Shown here: positions 1 through 5,043 of the stretch, piece by piece
How the letters are laid out: the number at the start of each line of letters is the position of its first letter
Numbering within the stretch: the first letter of the stretch is position 1
Origin: Methylacidiphilaceae bacterium UBA1321
Lineage (GTDB): Bacteria; Verrucomicrobiota; Verrucomicrobiia; Methylacidiphilales; UBA1321
Assembly (NCBI GenBank): GCA_002306945.1
Contig: DBTH01000341.1
Span: forward strand, 11,710-19,305
Direction: 5' to 3'
Length of the DNA stretch: 7,596 bases
Program-made: the position numbers and the translations under genes
Notes under the pieces: model-generated
Seen by the model: only the letters and a program-made list of their open reading frames with translations
Told to the model about the DNA's origin: nothing
Database searches by the model: none

Positions 1-487
1 CCATGTCGAGCATGCGGTCGGCCTCATCGAGAACGACCATGCGGATTTGATCCATCTTCAGGGAACCGCGCTCCAGGTGATCCATGACTCGACCGGGAGT
101 TCCAATGACGATTTGAGCTCCTTGCTCCAGGCCACGGAATTGGCGCTCATAGGATTGACCGCCGTAGATCGGAACTTCGCGCACGCCTTTTTTATAGCAA
201 GCCAGCTTGGCCACTTCTTCAGCCACCTGAACAGCAAGTTCGCGGGTGGGACAGAGAATCAAAACCTGGGGAGCGCGAATCTTGACGTCAACGCACTCGA
301 TTGCCGGCAACGCATAAGCAGCCGTTTTGCCTGAACCCGTCTGCGATTGCCCCACGACATCGAGACCGGCAAGCATCGAGGGAATTGCCTGGGACTGGAT
401 ATGGGAAGCCTCTTCAAAGCCCAGTTGCGCCACCGCCTTCAAGAGTTCCGGCGAGAGTCCCAATTCGGCAAATAATTTCTTCTGCAT
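1..487 (-). CDS. DEAD-box ATP-dependent RNA helicase, N-terminal part (cut by window edge)
   Basis: Reading leftward from the ATG at 487-485 gives 162 codons of an open frame that runs off the window, beginning MQKKLFAELGLSP. All N-terminal RecA-domain motifs of a DEAD-box helicase are present in order: a Q motif with Gln31 in ASHIQSQAIP, Walker A SQTGSGKT (48-55), motif Ia PTRELA (80-85), the GG pair (109-110), motif Ib TPGR (130-133) and motif II DEAD (154-157). These proteins use ATP to unwind short RNA duplexes in the cytoplasm during ribosome assembly, RNA decay or cold adaptation. The short N-terminus before the Q motif resembles RhlE/CshA-type bacterial members. The subfamily cannot be fixed without the missing C-terminal half. 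A TAG lies immediately before the start codon, so no longer start exists in this frame, and no Shine-Dalgarno precedes the ATG closely. The gene is divergent from the potassium transporter gene. Family assignment is very secure. Confidence 0.95.
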   Translation of the reverse strand, partial: MQKKLFAELGLSPELLKAVAQLGFEEASHIQSQAIPSMLAGLDVVGQSQTGSGKTAAYALPAIECVDVKIRAPQVLILCPTRELAVQVAEEVAKLACYKKGVREVPIYGGQSYERQFRGLEQGAQIVIGTPGRVMDHLERGSLKMDQIRMVVLDEADRMLDM

Positions 488-508
488 CTAATCTTGTACA
501 CCAAACAT
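488..508 (-). other. Six-codon mini-ORF abutting the helicase start
   Basis: On the minus strand, an ATG at 508-506 opens a six-codon frame encoding MFGVQD. Its TAG (490-488) sits directly against the helicase ATG, giving TAGATG. A GGTGAG sequence lies six bases before the mini-ORF start, whereas the helicase ATG has no purine-rich site of its own at normal spacing. This layout would suit termination-reinitiation coupling. It could equally be chance, because ATG-to-stop stretches this short are common. Confidence 0.3.
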
Positions 509-546
509 TATTCACTCACCAGAACTAAAGCAAAATCCGCTGGTTT

Positions 547-561
547 CGTCGCTCAACGACG
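547..561. repeat. Small inverted repeat upstream of the helicase
   Basis: CGTCG (547-551) and CGACG (557-561) form perfect 5-bp arms around the five-base loop CTCAA. It lies between the helicase start and the leftward terminator, so it could be an operator or part of the helicase 5' leader. No T-run follows on either strand, so it is not an intrinsic terminator. Confidence 0.3.
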
Positions 562-589
562 CTGTCTCATGACTTTTTTCAGAGCTTGC

Positions 590-623
590 AAAAAAAACAG
601 CGGGATGTTTTTATCATGCCCGC
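590..623 (-). terminator. Leftward intrinsic terminator between divergent genes
   Basis: On the minus strand GCGGGCATG (623-615) pairs with CATCCCGC (607-600). This gives GC-rich arms of 5 plus 3 bp with one bulged G, around a seven-base A/T loop. The stem is followed after two bases by eight consecutive T residues (597-590). That is the classic stem plus U-tract of a Rho-independent terminator reading leftward. No minus-strand gene lies to its right within 2 kb, so it would stop antisense transcription from the transporter region before it enters the helicase gene, or attenuate a helicase transcript that starts further right. Confidence 0.6.
612..617 (+). promoter_or_regulatory. Possible -10 box for the riboswitch-kimA transcript
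   Basis: TATCAT matches TATAAT at five of six bases and lies just before the riboswitch aptamer, with a start point expected near 624. The upstream region is an A-tract that could act as an UP-like element. No good -35 lies at 16-18 bases: the nearest, TTGCAA at 586-591, is 20 bases away. The box also lies within the hairpin of the leftward terminator. This is weak support on its own. Confidence 0.3.
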
Positions 624-774
624 AGCTTAAGTTCCGCGGGATAACGCGGAACGCGGAGGATCCAACTTCTGCAAGTTTCACACTTGCAGAAAGGGGCGAA
701 CGGATCGGTCAACCGATCCCAGGTCACTTCCATGACCGAGCCCGACAGCTAACTTCGTCAGCTTTTGGAAGGGC
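618..774 (+). ncRNA. Cyclic di-AMP riboswitch (ydaO/yuaA leader family)
   Basis: The stretch matches the ydaO aptamer in order. GCTTAA is at 625-630, followed by a perfect 8-bp hairpin (GTTCCGCG/CGCGGAAC). The conserved CGCGGAGGATCCAA block comes next, then a 9-bp hairpin TTCTGCAAG/CTTGCAGAA. After that come the GGGGCGAA block, a GGATCGG/CCGATCC hairpin, a GGTCA/TGACC hairpin, and the hallmark 3' block CCGACAGCTAACTTCGTCAGC at 742-762 (compare CGTCAGCTAACCTCGTAAGC in B. subtilis ydaO). A closing helix can be drawn from AGCT (624-627) with AGCT (760-763), flanked by GCCC/GGGC, but this end is the least certain. Members of this family bind two c-di-AMP molecules and usually switch the downstream gene off. 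A KimA-type potassium transporter gene follows on the same strand, which is the classic target. The sequence evidence is strong; the OFF direction is inferred from the family. Confidence 0.93.
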
Positions 775-870
775 GATCTCTCTGGGCCGCGATGTACGCG
801 CCTACCCATGGTCCCCTGCAGATATGAAATCTGCCTTTGCTGAGTTGGGGGATGCCAATTTTTCCAAGGC
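775..870 (+). promoter_or_regulatory. Presumed riboswitch expression platform
   Basis: Between the aptamer and the transporter start lie two hairpins. The first is TGGG...CCCA enclosing CGCG/CGCG (about 783-809). The second is GCAGAT/ATCTGC (about 818-834), which can extend outward through CCCC and GGGG. A short T-run (858-863) follows GATGCCAA. The T-run is several bases from the nearest strong stem, so a canonical terminator is not obvious. Pairing of the CAGGAGA ribosome site (874-880) with TCTCTCTG near 777-784 would offer translational control instead. Neither mechanism is proven by the sequence. Confidence 0.4.
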
Positions 871-882
871 AAACAGGAGACT

Positions 883-2886
883 GTGTTCAGGTTCAGCCGT
901 GGTATCCAAACTCATGCTGAGTCTGCGGTTCGTTGCATGACGTTGAAGCATTTGGTTTTTGGGAAACCCCGGGATGTTCATGATCCCGATTTATTTCACA
1001 AGGTATCTCTCATCGCTTTTCTGGCTTGGGTGGGCTTGGGGGCCGATGGACTGAGTTCCTCGGCTTACGGCCCAGACGAAGCCTACCGCGCCCTGGGTGA
1101 CCATCCCGAGTTGGCTCTCTTTTTGACTCTCGCCATGGCCGTCACAGTGCTTGTCATCTCGCTGGCTTACAGCAGGCTGATCGAACATTTTCCCCACGGT
1201 GGCGGCGGTTACGTCGTGGCGACAAAGTTATTAAGCCCGACATTCGGAGTCATCTCGGGAGCCGCGCTGCTGGTGGACTATGTCCTGACGATCACCGTTT
1301 CAGTGGCTTCGGCTTTCGACCAGATCTACAGCTTTCTGCCGATGCACTGGCAGGCCACCAAGCTCATTATCGAAGCGGTGGCTATTTGCGCATTGATTCT
1401 GATGAATTTGCGCGGGGTCAAGGAATCGGTCTCCATGATCGTTCCCATCTTTCTTCTCTTTGTACTGACCCACGCCATCGTGCTCATTGGCTGCGTCGTT
1501 GTCTACTGGCACAATATTCCCGGGGTGTTCACTCACGCCCACGCCTGCCTGAGTTCGGATGTGCAGAGCATTGGCCTCTGGGGAATATTCCTGATTTTCA
1601 TGAATGCCTATTCCCGCGGCGCGGGAACCTACACAGGCATCGAGGCCGTCTCCAATGGCGTCCCCATCATGCGAGAACCCAAGGTGAAGACCGCGAAAAA
1701 AACCATGCTCTATATGGCGATCTCACTCGCAGTCACCGCAGGCGGCATCCTGCTCTGCTACCTGGTCTCGGGCGTTACTCCCGAGGAAGGCAAGACGCTG
1801 AACGCCTCGCTCATCGAACGCCTGGGCTTTGGCCAATGGTTTGTCGTTATTACGCTACTGGCAGAAGGCGGACTGCTGGTTGTAGCCGCGCAAACCGGAT
1901 TCATCGACGGGCCCCGAGTCATGTCGAACATGGCGTTGGACGGATGGCTGCCGAGACGGTTCAGTTCGCTTTCCGAGCAACTCACCATGTCGCAAGGCGT
2001 ATTACTGATCGGTGGCGCTTCGCTCGCCAGCCTGTTCTATACGCATGGAGATATTACAGTTCTGGTAACGATGTATTCGATCAATGTCTTTGTCACCTTT
2101 TCCCTCTCCCAGTTCGGCATGACCCGCTTCTGGTGGCAAAGACGTCATGGCGAAACACCGATTGTCAGCTCCCTGATTCTCCACGGAATCGCCTTCCTGC
2201 TTTGTTTCGGAATTTTGGTCATGGTGATCGTCGAGAAATTCAGCCAGGGCGCATGGATGACAGTCGTCGTCACCGCTGTAGTCATCCTTCTCTGCTTTCT
2301 GATCCGCAGGCATTATTCCAATACCGGACGACAACTCACCCGGCTTTTCGAAACGCTCACCGATCTTCCGTTGACGCAAAATCCAGCTCCCGGAGAATCC
2401 GAAACTCAGTCTCTTTCGAAAACGAAAAACACCGCCGTTCTGCTCGTCGCCAAATACAATGGCCTCGGTATTCACTCCCTGCTGGCCATCGTCAAAATGT
2501 TTCACCCGCACTACGAACAAATCATCTTCGCATCGATTGGCGTTATCGACGCCGGAGCTTTCAAGGGAGAAGATGATCTCCACCTTCTCGAAAGAGAAAC
2601 CCGTGAAGGATTGCTAAAATACGAACTTCTTGCCCGCGGTCTGGGACTCGCCGCAACGTCCCGATTCGAAATCGGGACTGATCCGGTTTCCGCCTCGGAG
2701 AGTATCTGCAAGGCCATTGTCACCGAATTCCCCAAAGCGGTGATTTTCGGTGGTAATCTCATATTCCAGCGTGAAACCTTCCTCCAGCGCGTTCTCCACA
2801 ACCAGACCGCCAGCGCGATTCAACGCCGTTTGCAATGGGAAGGAATTCCCATGATGATTCTGCCCATACGCGTGCGCGAAACATAA
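883..2886 (+). CDS. kimA: KimA-type potassium transporter (APC superfamily) under c-di-AMP riboswitch
   Basis: This is an inner-membrane K+ importer; KimA of B. subtilis is a high-affinity K+/H+ symporter. About twelve hydrophobic segments span residues 40-475, followed by a soluble cytoplasmic domain (about 515-667). Family landmarks match KimA: ADGLSSSAYG (54-63), HGGGGYVV (105-112), LLVDYVLT (129-136), MNLRGVKES (174-182), YTGIEAVSN (250-258) and the C-terminal VLHNQTA (637-643). Asp55, Tyr62, Asp132, Tyr133 and Thr136 align with residues implicated in K+ binding in KimA. The length of 667 is slightly above the roughly 607 of KimA. The start is uncertain. GTG at 883 has AGGAG (875-879) but only three bases of spacing. 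The ATG at 937 (residue 19) begins MTLKHLVFGKP, which aligns with the KimA N-terminus. In KimA, c-di-AMP also inhibits the protein directly, so both RNA and protein control are possible here. Confidence 0.9.
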   Translation: MFRFSRGIQTHAESAVRCMTLKHLVFGKPRDVHDPDLFHKVSLIAFLAWVGLGADGLSSSAYGPDEAYRALGDHPELALFLTLAMAVTVLVISLAYSRLIEHFPHGGGGYVVATKLLSPTFGVISGAALLVDYVLTITVSVASAFDQIYSFLPMHWQATKLIIEAVAICALILMNLRGVKESVSMIVPIFLLFVLTHAIVLIGCVVVYWHNIPGVFTHAHACLSSDVQSIGLWGIFLIFMNAYSRGAGTYTGIEAVSNGVPIMREPKVKTAKKTMLYMAISLAVTAGGILLCYLVSGVTPEEGKTLNASLIERLGFGQWFVVITLLAEGGLLVVAAQTGFIDGPRVMSNMALDGWLPRRFSSLSEQLTMSQGVLLIGGASLASLFYTHGDITVLVTMYSINVFVTFSLSQFGMTRFWWQRRHGETPIVSSLILHGIAFLLCFGILVMVIVEKFSQGAWMTVVVTAVVILLCFLIRRHYSNTGRQLTRLFETLTDLPLTQNPAPGESETQSLSKTKNTAVLLVAKYNGLGIHSLLAIVKMFHPHYEQIIFASIGVIDAGAFKGEDDLHLLERETREGLLKYELLARGLGLAATSRFEIGTDPVSASESICKAIVTEFPKAVIFGGNLIFQRETFLQRVLHNQTASAIQRRLQWEGIPMMILPIRVRET

Positions 2887-2891
2887 ATTTC

Positions 2892-2928
2892 ACGGGTAAT
2901 CTTCCAGCAATGAAGGTGGATTACCCGT
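2892..2928. repeat. 10-bp inverted repeat after kimA
   Basis: ACGGGTAATC (2892-2901) and GATTACCCGT (2919-2928) are perfect 10-bp arms around a 17-base loop, starting six bases after the transporter stop codon. The position suits a transcription end or RNA-stabilising structure for the transporter mRNA. There is no T-run on either side, so it is not a canonical Rho-independent terminator. Read-through into the next gene, 77-119 bases downstream, is possible. Confidence 0.5.
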
Positions 2929-3004
2929 AGAATTCATTGAGTCAGGGCTTGGAGAATTTACAAACTTGAGCCATATTGTTCTCAGGGACTCTGCTCCCGT
3001 ACCC

Positions 3005-3586
3005 ATGCAAGCCCTGATCCTCGCCAGCGCATCGCCCCGACGGCGCGAAATCCTGAAAAAAGCCAGGATCGCCCATATCGTCTGCCCCGTGCGTGTCCGG
3101 GAAATCGCTCCCGACTACCCGCACGGCATGACGCCCGCCGAGTTCGTCTGGCGCAACGCCCTGCGCAAAGCCCGCGCCGCCGCCGCGATTTATCCGCGCC
3201 ACAGCATCCTCGCCGCCGATACCGCCGTAGCGCTCGGCACCCGTATCTTCGGCAAACCCCGCAACTTGAAACAAGCCGCCGAATTTCTCCGCGCCCTCAG
3301 CGGACGCACGCATGAAGTGCTGACCGCCGTCATCCTCCTCACCCCTCGAACCTGGCGTCCCATCGGATTCGTCGAACTGTCCAAAGTCACTTTCCGCAAG
3401 CTCAGCACCCAAACCATCAACGACTACCTGAAAGCCGTTCCCGTCCTCGACAAAGCCGGAGCCTACGCCTTGCAGGAAAAAGGTTCGTGGATCGTGGAAA
3501 AAGTCAGCGGATCGAAATCCAATGTCGTCGGCCTTCCCATCGAACGCCTGTCGAAACTCCTCAAGAGCCACGCCGTACTCCGTTGA
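3005..3586 (+). CDS. maf: Maf-family nucleotide pyrophosphatase
   Basis: From the ATG at 3005 the product has 193 residues, normal for the family, and begins MQALILASASPRR. Maf/HAM1-like enzymes are cytoplasmic and hydrolyse nucleoside triphosphates (dTTP/UTP or modified pyrimidines, depending on subgroup) to monophosphates, cleansing the nucleotide pool. They were first linked to septum inhibition in Bacillus. Visible motifs are the N-terminal SASPRR loop (8-13), AADT (70-73) with the catalytic-type Asp72, FGKP (82-85), SGRTHEVLTAV (99-109), DKAGAYALQE (149-158) and GSKSNVVGLP (169-178). The family usually has ADTVV where this protein has ADTAV, a mild change. An upstream TTG at 2966 would add 13 residues. 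It has GGAGAA (2951-2956) before it, so it may be the true start, but family alignment favours the ATG. The gene lies 118 bases after the transporter on the same strand and may be partly co-transcribed. Confidence 0.9.
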   Translation: MQALILASASPRRREILKKARIAHIVCPVRVREIAPDYPHGMTPAEFVWRNALRKARAAAAIYPRHSILAADTAVALGTRIFGKPRNLKQAAEFLRALSGRTHEVLTAVILLTPRTWRPIGFVELSKVTFRKLSTQTINDYLKAVPVLDKAGAYALQEKGSWIVEKVSGSKSNVVGLPIERLSKLLKSHAVLR

Positions 3587-3616
3587 TTCCAAGCGGTTTT
3601 TCGGTAGACTGCCCTC

Positions 3617-3673
3617 ATGTTCGAACCCCCGCATTCCGATTATATTCATGATGGCTCGAACTTGATAATATAA
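3617..3673 (+). pseudogene. Possible stub of a truncated gene downstream of maf
   Basis: Thirty bases after the Maf stop, an ATG opens an 18-codon frame encoding MFEPPHSDYIHDGSNLII and then TAA. The first 14 or so codons look like ordinary coding sequence of this genome, with proline, histidine and aspartate codons and no rare usage. The frame then passes abruptly into AT-rich DNA (from about 3655). It could be the start of a real gene whose remainder was lost at a rearrangement point, a genuine very small peptide, or chance. I do not recognise the peptide. This is inferred from composition and spacing alone. Confidence 0.3.
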
Positions 3674-3777
3674 GATAGCCTGAAGATCTGGAGAATTAGG
3701 TATTATTATTCATTATTGCGTTGACATTATAGTGCAATGCGTAAAAACTAGCGCAACTTGGTTGGCAAAACATAAAG
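3674..3777 (+). promoter_or_regulatory. AT-rich upstream region with promoter candidate
   Basis: A perfect -35 hexamer TTGACA sits at 3721-3726. The -10 at 17 bases (AAAACT, 3744-3749) is poor, and TAAAAA at 3742 is closer to consensus but spaced only 15. The -35 is bracketed by short inverted arms ATTGC (3715-3719) and GCAAT (3734-3738), which could be an operator overlapping the promoter. Distance to the next ATG (3778) is short. Support is moderate to weak. Confidence 0.3.
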
Positions 3778-4419
3778 ATGAGGTTTTCTACTCTATCATT
3801 CATCTGCCTGATTGTGATGCTCTCATCCAGTCATGGAGCCAGCTCTACCTTCTCCAATCGAGAAATCGTGGATCGTGTCGTGGCAGAGGAACGCTTTCAG
3901 GACTCTCTTTCCAACGACCTGCGAATTTACCCCACAAATATTCATGCGCGCCTGATTCTGCCCTCCTCCCTGGAGCAAGCCCCGGACGCGGTGAACGGCA
4001 TGGCACTGACTGCGTTTTCGTTGGCAGGCGTGGCGATGGATCCCGATCTTCTGCACCGGGCTTTAGTTTCGTTCGATTCCGAGCACTCTCAATGGAAAGC
4101 CACCTGGCAAAAACCGCCGATGTTCCATTTCGGGATGATCCTGCTTCCCTCGCTTCTCCAAAAAATCAACATCGGTCAAAAACTCACTTTTGAAACCAAA
4201 GGGGAACTCACTACTCTCTACAAAGACGACAGCGGTCACCTGCTCGTCCAACGCGGAAGCCACTCCGAACAGCTTTCGGCCAACGATCTGCGCGATCTGC
4301 TCCGTTCAAAAATCCGTTCGGAAGGCATGACTCTTTTCCTCGATCCATTGGGCAATCTCGTCCTCGAAGCCAGCGGCCAACGCGCCACGGCCCTCTCCAA
4401 TCTGAATTCCCAGAAATAA
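3778..4419 (+). CDS. Secreted protein of unknown family
   Basis: This gene encodes 213 residues that I do not recognise. The N-terminus MRFSTLSFICLIVMLSSSHG is a typical Sec signal peptide, with a positive start, a hydrophobic core from 5 to 15 and probable cleavage around residues 20-21. The mature part of about 190 residues is soluble and mixed alpha/beta in character, has no further membrane segment, and shows no catalytic signature I can name. A stretch around 130-175 alternates hydrophobic and charged residues (KLTFETKGELTTLYKDDSG), suggesting beta strands. The C-terminal part (170-205) carries SANDLRDLLRSKIRS and FLDPLGNLVLEASG, reminiscent of the pattern of periplasmic biopolymer-transport (ExbD-like) domains, but that resemblance is loose. 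The ATG at 3778 has only AAAG before it, so initiation looks weak. The signal peptide in this frame, and its absence in the overlapping 3732-4193 frame, decide the reading frame. Confidence 0.7.
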   Translation: MRFSTLSFICLIVMLSSSHGASSTFSNREIVDRVVAEERFQDSLSNDLRIYPTNIHARLILPSSLEQAPDAVNGMALTAFSLAGVAMDPDLLHRALVSFDSEHSQWKATWQKPPMFHFGMILLPSLLQKINIGQKLTFETKGELTTLYKDDSGHLLVQRGSHSEQLSANDLRDLLRSKIRSEGMTLFLDPLGNLVLEASGQRATALSNLNSQK

Positions 4420-4421
4420 CC

Positions 4422-4443
4422 CCGCTGGGATTTCTTCCTGCGG
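4422..4443 (+). terminator. Weak terminator-like hairpin after the secreted-protein gene
   Basis: CCGC-T-GGGA pairs with TTCC-T-GCGG around a four-base loop TTTC, starting two bases after the TAA. The stem contains one T-T mismatch and one G-T pair. No continuous T-run follows, so termination efficiency would be low; its position is the main argument. Confidence 0.3.
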
Positions 4444-4569
4444 CCTCCATTCAATCGGTTTCTTTCGCCGTTTTTATCCAACGGTCGATTCTCATTGATT
4501 CGTTCTGATCGCTTCACGTGCGCGAACGAAAAATATTTCGTCTTTTGCAAAAAAACGGCAAATCACGTT

Positions 4570-4598
4570 TTGATAATCGTTTTACGCAGAAGTATTAC
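4570..4598 (+). promoter_or_regulatory. Promoter candidate upstream of the small lipoprotein
   Basis: TTGATA (five of six to TTGACA) and TATTAC (four of six to TATAAT) are separated by exactly 17 bases. The expected start would be about 4605, leaving a 5' leader of about 170 bases before the lipoprotein ATG. In AT-rich DNA such matches arise by chance fairly often. Confidence 0.35.
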
Positions 4599-4611
4599 GT
4601 CAAAAATAAAT

Positions 4612-4641
4612 ACTAAATAGCAATAGTGCACTCACTAAATA
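4612..4641. repeat. Paired ACTAAATA direct repeats
   Basis: ACTAAATA occurs at 4612-4619 and again at 4634-4641, 22 bases apart, close to two helical turns. Between them lies TAGTGCACTCACTA, which contains an inverted TAGTG/CACTA pair. The arrangement could bind a dimeric regulator on one DNA face, just downstream of the promoter candidate. No regulator is suggested by the window. Confidence 0.3.
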
Positions 4642-4675
4642 ACCCGCCAATATTCCAGCTCCTCTCATTTTCTTT

Positions 4676-4699
4676 AAAAAACGGTAGACTCGGGTCTAC
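4676..4699 (-). terminator. Leftward terminator-like hairpin
   Basis: On the minus strand GTAGAC (4699-4694), loop CCGA and GTCTAC (4689-4684) form a perfect 6-bp stem, followed after two bases by six T residues (4681-4676). It would terminate leftward transcription, yet no minus-strand gene is nearby except the acetylesterase, which has its own terminator at 4986-5015. It may be a back-up stop or serve only to block antisense RNA. Confidence 0.45.
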
Positions 4700-4774
4700 A
4701 GCAAAACGTGATGTACATCCTTCAGATTTCATCCGAACAAAGACATCTCTCGAAAAACCCTTAGCGGACTCTTT

Positions 4775-4951
4775 ATGAAATTACTAATAATCGCTGTACT
4801 CAGTTGCGCTGTATTAACCGGTTGCAACACCACCCCCAAGAATACGAACACAACCAGTGAGCCGCTCCTAATCCTGAACGCCCCATCCAACGGTAACTCA
4901 CAGGCTGCCGCAATCTCATCACGCGAGCCAGACGCCACTCTCTGCGGATAA
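4775..4951 (+). CDS. Small lipoprotein, 58 residues
   Basis: The frame starts at ATG 4775 and ends at TAA 4949-4951. The N-terminus MKLLIIAVLSCAVLTGCNTT is a textbook lipoprotein signal: Lys2, a hydrophobic core, and the lipobox LTGC with Cys17 as the expected lipidated residue. The mature part of about 42 residues is short, polar and rich in Asn, Thr and Ser (NTTPKNTNTTSEP), with a short hydrophobic LLIL patch and no recognisable domain. It resembles the size class of entericidin-like or other small surface lipoproteins, but no homology can be claimed. Residue +2 after the Cys is Asn, which does not give the Asp inner-membrane retention signal known from enterobacteria. No strong Shine-Dalgarno is present; AGCGGA lies about eight bases upstream. 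A strong terminator follows 34 bases after the stop, supporting a single-gene transcript. Confidence 0.7.
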   Translation: MKLLIIAVLSCAVLTGCNTTPKNTNTTSEPLLILNAPSNGNSQAAAISSREPDATLCG

Positions 4952-5033
4952 GTCCGTCTTTCACGCCTCAATTGTCACAAACAAAACGGGAGTTGGCCTC
5001 GCGGTCAACTCCCGTTCTTATTTGCGGATAAGT
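4943..5033. repeat. 11-bp direct repeat flanking the terminator
   Basis: TGCGGATAAGT occurs at 4943-4953, overlapping the lipoprotein stop codon, and again at 5023-5033, exactly 80 bases later and just past the acetylesterase stop. The two copies bracket the terminator hairpin. They could be the scar of a small insertion or a slip-type duplication, or chance. Confidence 0.4.
4986..5015. terminator. Strong bidirectional Rho-independent terminator
   Basis: ACGGGAGTTGGCC (4986-4998) pairs with GGTCAACTCCCGT (5003-5015) over 13 bp with one G-T pair and a four-base loop TCGC. On the plus strand it is followed by TCTTATTT, and on the minus strand by TTTGTTTG directly after the stem's final T. It lies between the convergent lipoprotein (+) and acetylesterase (-) genes, 34 and 28 bases from their stop codons, so it can end both transcripts. 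Confidence 0.88.
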
Positions 5034-5043
5034 TCTAAAACTC

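Larger units (their letters stand above)
4420..4774. other. AT-rich 355-base spacer with hairpins
   Basis: No gene is supported here. The spacer contains an imperfect hairpin right after the secreted-protein stop (4422-4443) and an AT-rich 6-bp hairpin ACGAAA/TTTCGT (4526-4541). It also holds a promoter candidate (4570-4598), two copies of ACTAAATA (4612-4619 and 4634-4641), and a hairpin preceded by an A-run (4676-4699). The rest looks like ordinary non-coding DNA. It probably holds the promoter and leader of the small lipoprotein gene. Confidence 0.6.

Noticed and set aside
678..872. 64-codon minus-strand frame inside the riboswitch region
   Set aside because: It is antisense to the aptamer, and its composition is set by the RNA hairpins.
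494..940. 148-codon plus-strand frame
   Set aside because: It runs straight through the riboswitch aptamer, has no domain signature, and overlaps the transporter start. The RNA structure explains the sequence better.
1386..2576. Long plus-strand frame of 396 codons inside the transporter gene
   Set aside because: It is a frame-shifted shadow of kimA, rich in Arg/His/Pro with no hydrophobic segments; the kimA frame has clear family motifs.
2002..2583. 193-codon minus-strand frame
   Set aside because: It is the antisense shadow of kimA, Asp/Glu/Gly-rich and without motifs.
2942..3649. 235-codon minus-strand frame opposite maf
   Set aside because: It is a Gly/Glu/Phe-rich antisense shadow typical of GC-rich coding DNA. 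The Maf frame has the full set of family motifs.
3732..4193. 153-codon plus-strand frame overlapping the secreted protein
   Set aside because: It is Ser/Arg-rich with no signal peptide or domain. The frame starting at 3778 has a good signal peptide and runs longer.
4526..4541. AT-rich hairpin ACGAAA/TTTCGT as a terminator
   Set aside because: The stem is weak and is followed only by CTTTTG, too poor to call; it is mentioned only within the spacer entry.
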